DNA of 64,000 nucleotides, taken from Spirodela intermedia (Eukaryota; Streptophyta; Magnoliopsida; Alismatales; Araceae). Location of the stretch: contig LR746265.1 in assembly GCA_902729315.2 (NCBI GenBank), positions 2,522,892-2,586,891 on the forward strand, read 5' to 3'. Below are positions 59,215 to 64,000 of the stretch, in pieces. Position 1 is the first letter of the stretch; each line of letters starts with the position of its first letter. Made by a program: the position numbers and the translations under genes. The notes under the pieces were generated by a model. It made no database searches. It saw only the letters and a list, made by a program, of their open reading frames with translations, and was not told where the DNA came from.

Positions 59215-60862
59215 TTACTGCCGCTGCTCTGAGGGCTGCAGCTCGTCGCGGAAGACGGTCAGGATGCCGGCGAAGGTCACAACGCCGGCGAGCTGGTAGT
59301 CTTCTCCCACCACCCAGACGTAGGTCACGCGGTGAGCGAGAGCCTGGATCATCACCGCCACCAGGGAGCTCCAGGGGTGGCACACGATGGCGTCCTCCGA
59401 TCGCCTTCCCATCCGCGCCGAGTAGCTCCCTGATCTGCCGTATCTGGCCGGAGGAGGCGACTCCTCGTCTGAGGACGAGGAGGAGGAGGCGTCAGATGTG
59501 GGCACCTCTTCCATCAGCTCCAGCATCCCCACCATGCCTCTCTCCGCCAGCCTCGCCTTCACGGCCCTGATGGCCTCCTCCGGGGGCCCGGCGGGGCCGC
59601 CGGAGTCAATGTAAGCCATTAGATCGCCTGCCGAGAGCGTGGCGATCGCCGTCGCTACGGTCTCGTCGCAGTTGGCGAGGGTTGTCGGCGAGATCTCGCC
59701 GATGAGCTTGCCGTCGTCGGTGACGACGGCCACAGCCGTCTGGGAGGCCAGGGCCTGCTTGATCAGCGGCATCGCGGAGAGCGCCGGTTTGTGGTATTCG
59801 ACGACCAGGACGTCGGATTGGATGATCCCCAGCGACTCGATGGAGAAGGCAGGGATTGGGGAGAAGGCGCCGATGGAGTTGAGGAAGAATCTGACGAAGT
59901 CCTCCTGCGTGATCCAGCAGAAGCCAAGAGCGTTCTTCTGTACCTTGCTCCGGCCGGCACCGGGGCCTCGCAGGGGGACCATCAGGTTCTGCGCCCCGCC
60001 CAAGATCACATCCAGCGCTTCCAACACGCTGCAGAGATCCGTGAGAGGATGTTATTATCAGAATGCCATGCCATTTTCGAATAATGGCGTAAGAGATCTC
60101 CCAAAGAAAAAAAAATGCCAGAAATGCGCCCGAGAGGCTAAGAGAAGAGCAACGAAGAACAGCAAGGGAATCTAGAATCCACTGTAAACTTCGATAGAAC
60201 AATCATACAAAGATGAGGACGACAGGCTCTGCGAGACAACTGAATCGATTCCAAATAATCCGGTGAAATGCGGAAGATGTCGTCAGATGAGAAGGGGAAA
60301 AAACACTTGCAGAGGAATGTCGTGAAGCATGGAATTAGAGGGGAAAATACGCCGTCGTGATAAAGACAAATGCTGGAAATAGCTAGTAGGAGGAGAAGAA
60401 GATGATGATGATGGTGGTGATGATGTTTCAGATGGATCAATATTATTTCAACTCGAAGAGAACAGATCAAAATAGACGAAACCTAACGACAACAAGCGCA
60501 AACGCCAACCTGCAATGGCGCTCCACGTTCCTAATCAGGGCCCCGGAGTCCTTCCGGAGGAGGACGGAAACAGGCGACTCAAGGGCGGCGGAAGGAGCCG
60601 TCAGATTCTCTTCAGCGCAGAGGTAGCAGATAATGTCCACGACGCAGACCTTGCCGAGACACCTGCTGGCGGCCCCGGCGGCACCGTCGGCCGGCGTTGC
60701 AGTCGCCGTGTACCTCTCCCTCCACACCGTCAGATGGTTCTCACCGCATCTCTTCAGGAACAGCAGCGCCTCCCGCACTGTCGCCGACGGCGGCACCCAC
60801 CCCAGCGCCGGCTTCCCGATACAGAGGTCTGATACCTCCCCCGCCACAAAACTCACTGCCAT
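59215..60862 (-). CDS. CBSX5: CBS domain-containing protein CBSX5
   Basis: Two exons (minus): 60862..60510 and 60028..59215 (1167 nt, 388 aa; Arabidopsis CBSX5 is about 391 aa). It has paired CBS (Bateman) regions. N-terminal blocks: EVSDLCIGKPAL and LGKVCVVDIICYL; middle: GGAQNLMVP, GFCWITQEDFVRFFLNSIGA; then LIGEISPTTLANCDETVA and TLSAGDLMAYID; C-terminal CBS: EDAIVCHPWSSLVAVMIQA, AHRVTYVWVV and GVVTFAGILTVFRDEL. A Ser/Asp/Glu-rich linker (DASSSSSSDEES) precedes the last region, as in the family. No organelle targeting sequence is evident. CBS pairs usually bind adenine nucleotides; the role of CBSX5 itself is poorly known. The start at 60862 matches the family (M-A-(V/L)-S); an upstream in-frame ATG at 60895 is less likely. 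Codon use is very GC-rich. Confidence 0.94.
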
Positions 60863-60980
60863 GCACGCTCGGAGCTCCGCTAGAACTACTCTCACACGCA
60901 GAAACAGAGCACAGAGAGAGAGAGAATTCTTGAAGCTTTATCGTCCTAAGCAGCTGTGCAGGAGTCACGGGTGCCCTGCT

Positions 60981-60990
60981 ATTTTTATAG
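60981..60990 (-). promoter_or_regulatory. Candidate TATA box of CBSX5
   Basis: Minus strand reads ctataaaaat about 120 bases upstream of the CBSX5 start codon, a normal distance for a plant gene with a short leader. Confidence 0.6.
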
Positions 60991-61615
60991 GTGTGGTCAC
61001 CTGGTCCAACCGGATATTACCCTTCGTTCGGGCAGCCCGATAAGAGGCCCACGATTCACCGCCAACTCAGCTCACCGCCACTCGGACAAACAGAATAAAA
61101 AGAAACGACGTAACGCCCGCTCGGTCCAGCCCGCCGTGAACTCGACTCAGTTCGGTCGGGTTGGTCCACCTTACGCCCCATTTACTCGACCGCCAGATGC
61201 GAATAAGCCCACGTGCCAAATAATAGGCGCCACTGACTATAGAACGTCAAAATCGCATACTATTGACCAGTTTATTGGTTGATTAATCACCCACGTCACA
61301 CAGCCACGTTGGCAACGCCGAATACCCACGGCTCAACCGGTCCTTTGACTTGAATCTTCTCTTACGTTTTCGTCATCAACCTGCCACTTCCTCGGCCTGT
61401 TCGGTTCTACTAGCTATTATCACTGTTTTACGTAAAAGCCCAGTTAAGAAGTGGCTTTCTCAAATCTACCCGCCTCCATGTGACCTGAGCTGGAAGGCGG
61501 GCCCACCGTCCGATCTCCCCGGGGGCTGTGGGCCGTCGAACAGGGGCACGACATGCAACCTGCTTTAAAAAACCTGGTCCACGCTGGTTTCGGACCCACG
61601 ACTCATCCAGACCCG

Positions 61616-61638
61616 CTCTCTCTCTCTCTCTCTCTCTC
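61616..61638. repeat. (CT)11 microsatellite
   Basis: CT run of 23 bases in the CBSX5/TSJT1 divergent region. Confidence 0.95.
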
Positions 61639-62187
61639 CAATTGCAGAACATTCCCAGAAGTGTGAGAAGATCACGTGATTTACAGCTGTCCAACCGTAC
61701 ATCTCACTTGCAGAGAGATCTGACGGCGCACGACGGCGCGGAGGGATAAGCAGATCTGCGTTACATCTCACCACGATTCGGCCTACGTGGTGACCTCTCA
61801 GCCCAGCAACCCTGCGGCACATTAATGAATATGGGCTACTTGGGGCAGGACCATTGGGCTTATCCCAGATAAAAGCCCACGGCCACAAACTTATTCTTAT
61901 CGGGCCTCATTTGACCGAGGGGATTCCGTGGGCCTCGTTCCCATTCATCCGGGGGGACGAATTCGAGTGTTGCCATCAATGAAATTATTTAGTCAATTAA
62001 TTATGTTAAATGAAGCTATTAACTAAAAGGTGGGGGCCCAAATTCACGCGTGTCAAAAGGTGGGCAGTTGGGATATAGCGATCATCCGCACGTGCGGTCA
62101 CAGTCCACGGGAAGACGTTGTTTATTTAGAGACGGTGGGCCGGCCCAACTGTTGGCCCAATCCGGAATTTCTTTGCGGCGGGCGGCC

Positions 62188-62216
62188 GGGGGTGGGGGGG
62201 AGGGGGGGGGGAGGGG
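62188..62216 (+). other. G-quadruplex-prone tract
   Basis: Four runs of four or more G separated by single T or A bases (G5 T G7 A G10 A G4), about 270-300 bases upstream of the TSJT1 TATA box. Confidence 0.7.
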
Positions 62217-62488
62217 ATGTCTGTGGGCGACGAGGTTTTCTACTCTTCACGGATAAGATGGGGACACCGGCGGCCGGAATCCGGTGACCGTCATCAAAGT
62301 CCACCGGCAAATCACCGCCGTCGAATGAGAGCAATGTTCTCGCGGAGGCCGCGCAGCTCCCCGTCGGTAACTATACGACGACGTTAGTCTTGTTCTAGAA
62401 GCCAGGAGTGGATCCTTATCCGAACTCGTCTTCTTCCTCCCAGAGCTAGGGTTTCTTTTTTCGACCAAACCGAGCTTGCTCCAGCGGG

Positions 62489-62495
62489 TATAAAT
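62489..62495 (+). promoter_or_regulatory. Candidate TATA box of TSJT1
   Basis: tataaat, 117 bases upstream of the start codon, followed by a pyrimidine-rich segment (cactcccctcatagtcc) that fits a transcription start near 62520. Confidence 0.7.
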
Positions 62496-62605
62496 GGCCG
62501 TCTAGCGGACTCCCAGAGCTCCACTCCCCTCATAGTCCATTTTTCTCTGGCTCTTTCGATCTTGCGTTCTGTGTTTCAGTAGGGTTCCGTGGAGATTTGG
62601 CGAAG

Positions 62606-63889
62606 ATGTTGGCCATATTCCACAAGACGTTTGCGCATCCGCCGCAGGAGCTCAACAGCCCCACAGCGGGCGGCTTGCGGGTGCCGAAGAACCCGGAAGA
62701 GATCTTGAAGGCGTTTCACGCCGCCCACCCGGAACAGTCCTTCTCGGCCAACTTCAGCGGCGGCGCCGCCCTGGCTTGCACCACCTCCATCCGCCAGATA
62801 ACAGTCCACAGGAGGTATCCTCTCTCGTCCATCCTCGTTGCGTCGGATCCTGCATCTTTCTTTGTTGTCCTCTATTTATCTGGGGAAATGTGGATCGGGG
62901 CGGAGGCTGGACGTCCCTAGAGTTTTCCTTTGGTGCACGAGACCAGGAGAAGTGGATCGAATTTCTCAGATCTGGTCCGCCAATGGAGCCCCGAGAACAG
63001 ATCGGCCGAAATGGGAACGAGATCCACCGCGGATCTCGGCTTCTTTTTTCTCAAACGGATGGAAATCATGTAGATCTGAGGGATCTCCCCGTCCCTTGGC
63101 AACGCCTCGCAGTCCTAGGCTCCTCACACTTGGGATCTCCCCCTCTACGCAGGTTGTTCTGTAGCTTCGACGACATCTACTGCCTCTTCTTCGGGAGCCT
63201 TGACAACCTCAGTGCTCTGATAAAGCAGTACGGACTGAGCAAGGCCACCAACGAAGCCCTCCTCGTCATTGAGGCCTACCGCACTCTTCGCGACCGCGGG
63301 CCGTACCCGGCGGACCAGGTCGTCAAGGACCTCAGCGGCAGCTTCGCCTTCATCGTCTACGATAACAAGGCCGGCACCGTCTTCGCCGCACTGGTACGGC
63401 CTCGGTGATCATCCCCCCCTTTCCACCTCCCTTCCCTTCTCTTCCTTCCCAGATCCTGAAGCGCCGGGGGTTCCCTTTCCTTTGCATGCAGAGCGCTGAT
63501 GGAGGGGTGCCCTTGTTCTGGGGCCTGGCTGCGGAAGGATCCGTGGTGATCTCCGACGAAGTGGAGATAATCAAAGGCGGCTGCGGCAAATCCTTCGCTC
63601 CTTTCCCCAGTGGTATGTACCAGGAGTTGTGATCCCTGCGCCGCCGGGAGCGCGCGTAATCTGACGGTCTCCTCCCCCGCCGGTGGTTGCAGGTTGCATG
63701 TTCCACAGCGACGGAGGGCTGAGGAGCTTCGAGCACCCGATGAACAGGATGAAGGCGATGCCGAGGGTGGACAGCGAGGGCGTCATGTGCGGGGCCAACT
63801 TTAAGGTGGACGCGTACTCCCGCATCAACAGCATGCCCCGCGTCGGCAGCGCCGCTGACTGGACCACCTGGGACGAAGCCCAGCCATAG
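62606..63889 (+). CDS. TSJT1: Stem-specific protein TSJT1 / aluminium-induced YGL-LRDR protein
   Basis: Four exons: 62606..62814, 63153..63393, 63492..63612, 63693..63889 (768 nt, 255 aa), phases 2, 0 and 1. It belongs to the plant DUF3700 family, which has a class-II glutamine amidotransferase (Ntn-hydrolase-like) fold. It starts MLAIFHKTFAHPPQELNSP. The two name-giving motifs are present: YGL in IKQYGLSKATNEAL and LRDR in YRTLRDRGPYP. Other blocks: FCSFDDIYCLFFGSL, DLSGSFAFIVYD, LFWGLAAEGSVVISDE, GCGKSFAPFPSGC and a C-terminal KVDAYSRINSMPRVGSA. The Met1-Leu2 start lacks the N-terminal Cys nucleophile of true amidotransferases, as is usual in this family. Members respond to aluminium, auxin, sugar and darkness; the reaction, if any, is unknown. 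The start at 62606 fits the family. Codon use is GC-rich. Confidence 0.94.
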
Positions 63890-64000
63890 CCGCTGCCACC
63901 GCCCTTCTCCCTCTTCGGCTGCAAGCTCGATCGACCCTCCATGAGCGTTGTATAGCTGCTCTGCGTTTGCGCTCCTCCCCCTTCTCTCTCTCTCTCTCTC
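63890..64000 (+). other. TSJT1 3' UTR, cut by window end
   Basis: Downstream of the TSJT1 stop; ends in a CT run (63983..64000) that continues past the window. Confidence 0.6.

Larger units (their letters stand above)
60863..62605. other. Divergent promoter region, CBSX5 / TSJT1
   Basis: 1.74 kb between outward-facing starts, with candidate TATA boxes for both genes, a CACGTG core near 61209, a (CT)n run at 61616..61638 and a G-rich tract at 62188..62216. No coding segment supported. Confidence 0.65.

Noticed and set aside
59181-60832. Several + strand frames of 100-180 codons opposite CBSX5
   Set aside because: Antisense shadows of the GC-rich CBSX5 exons.

Overview
This is a window of plant nuclear DNA: spliced genes with GT-AG introns, plant-specific families, two Ty1/copia LTR retrotransposons and many (GA/CT)n microsatellites. 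Several genes are strongly GC-rich (sphingolipid desaturase, beta-expansin, CBSX5, TSJT1, last exons of the RCC1 gene), while others are AT-rich with long introns (TFB2, the LRR gene, the cysteine-rich protein). That two-class composition is more typical of monocots than of eudicots, so a non-grass monocot is my best guess, but this is inference. I saw no prokaryotic, organellar, rRNA, tRNA or CRISPR features.

Layout. 1-0.6 kb: two putative final exons of an unrecognised minus-strand gene. 2.4-4.8 kb: a badly decayed antisense copia element. 5.1-10.1 kb (+): a small plant-conserved cysteine-rich protein, 5 exons. 11.0-22.7 kb (-): TFB2, the p52 subunit of TFIIH, 15 exons. 24.1-27.6 kb (+): tetraspanin-19 type protein. 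28.2-30.5 kb (-): sphingolipid delta-4 desaturase, with a long GAA/GAG tract in its only intron. 31.2-35.0 kb (-): AIRP2-type RING E3 ligase. 36.3-38.1 kb (-): beta-expansin. 39.3-54.2 kb (+): 21-exon LRR protein of the LRRC40 / At3g15410 type, whose 11th intron carries a complete-length but dead copia element (45745-51015) with LTRs, primer binding site and a 5-bp target duplication. 55.5-58.0 kb (+): F-box-like plus RCC1-repeat protein. 59.2-60.9 kb (-): CBSX5. 62.6-63.9 kb (+): TSJT1 / aluminium-induced protein.

Exon structures were assembled by hand from reading frames, splice consensus and recalled family sequence; every model closes in frame. The genes do not form one pathway: the region is a mix of housekeeping (TFIIH), membrane and lipid (tetraspanin, desaturase), cell wall (expansin), ubiquitin and stress-associated (RING, TSJT1, CBS) functions. 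I found no clear evidence of a new multi-gene system. The most useful leads are the unrecognised left-edge exons, the uncharacterised cysteine-rich protein, the GAA tract in the desaturase intron, microsatellites that abut splice sites, an in-frame retainable intron in the tetraspanin, and the antisense copia insertion inside the LRR gene.
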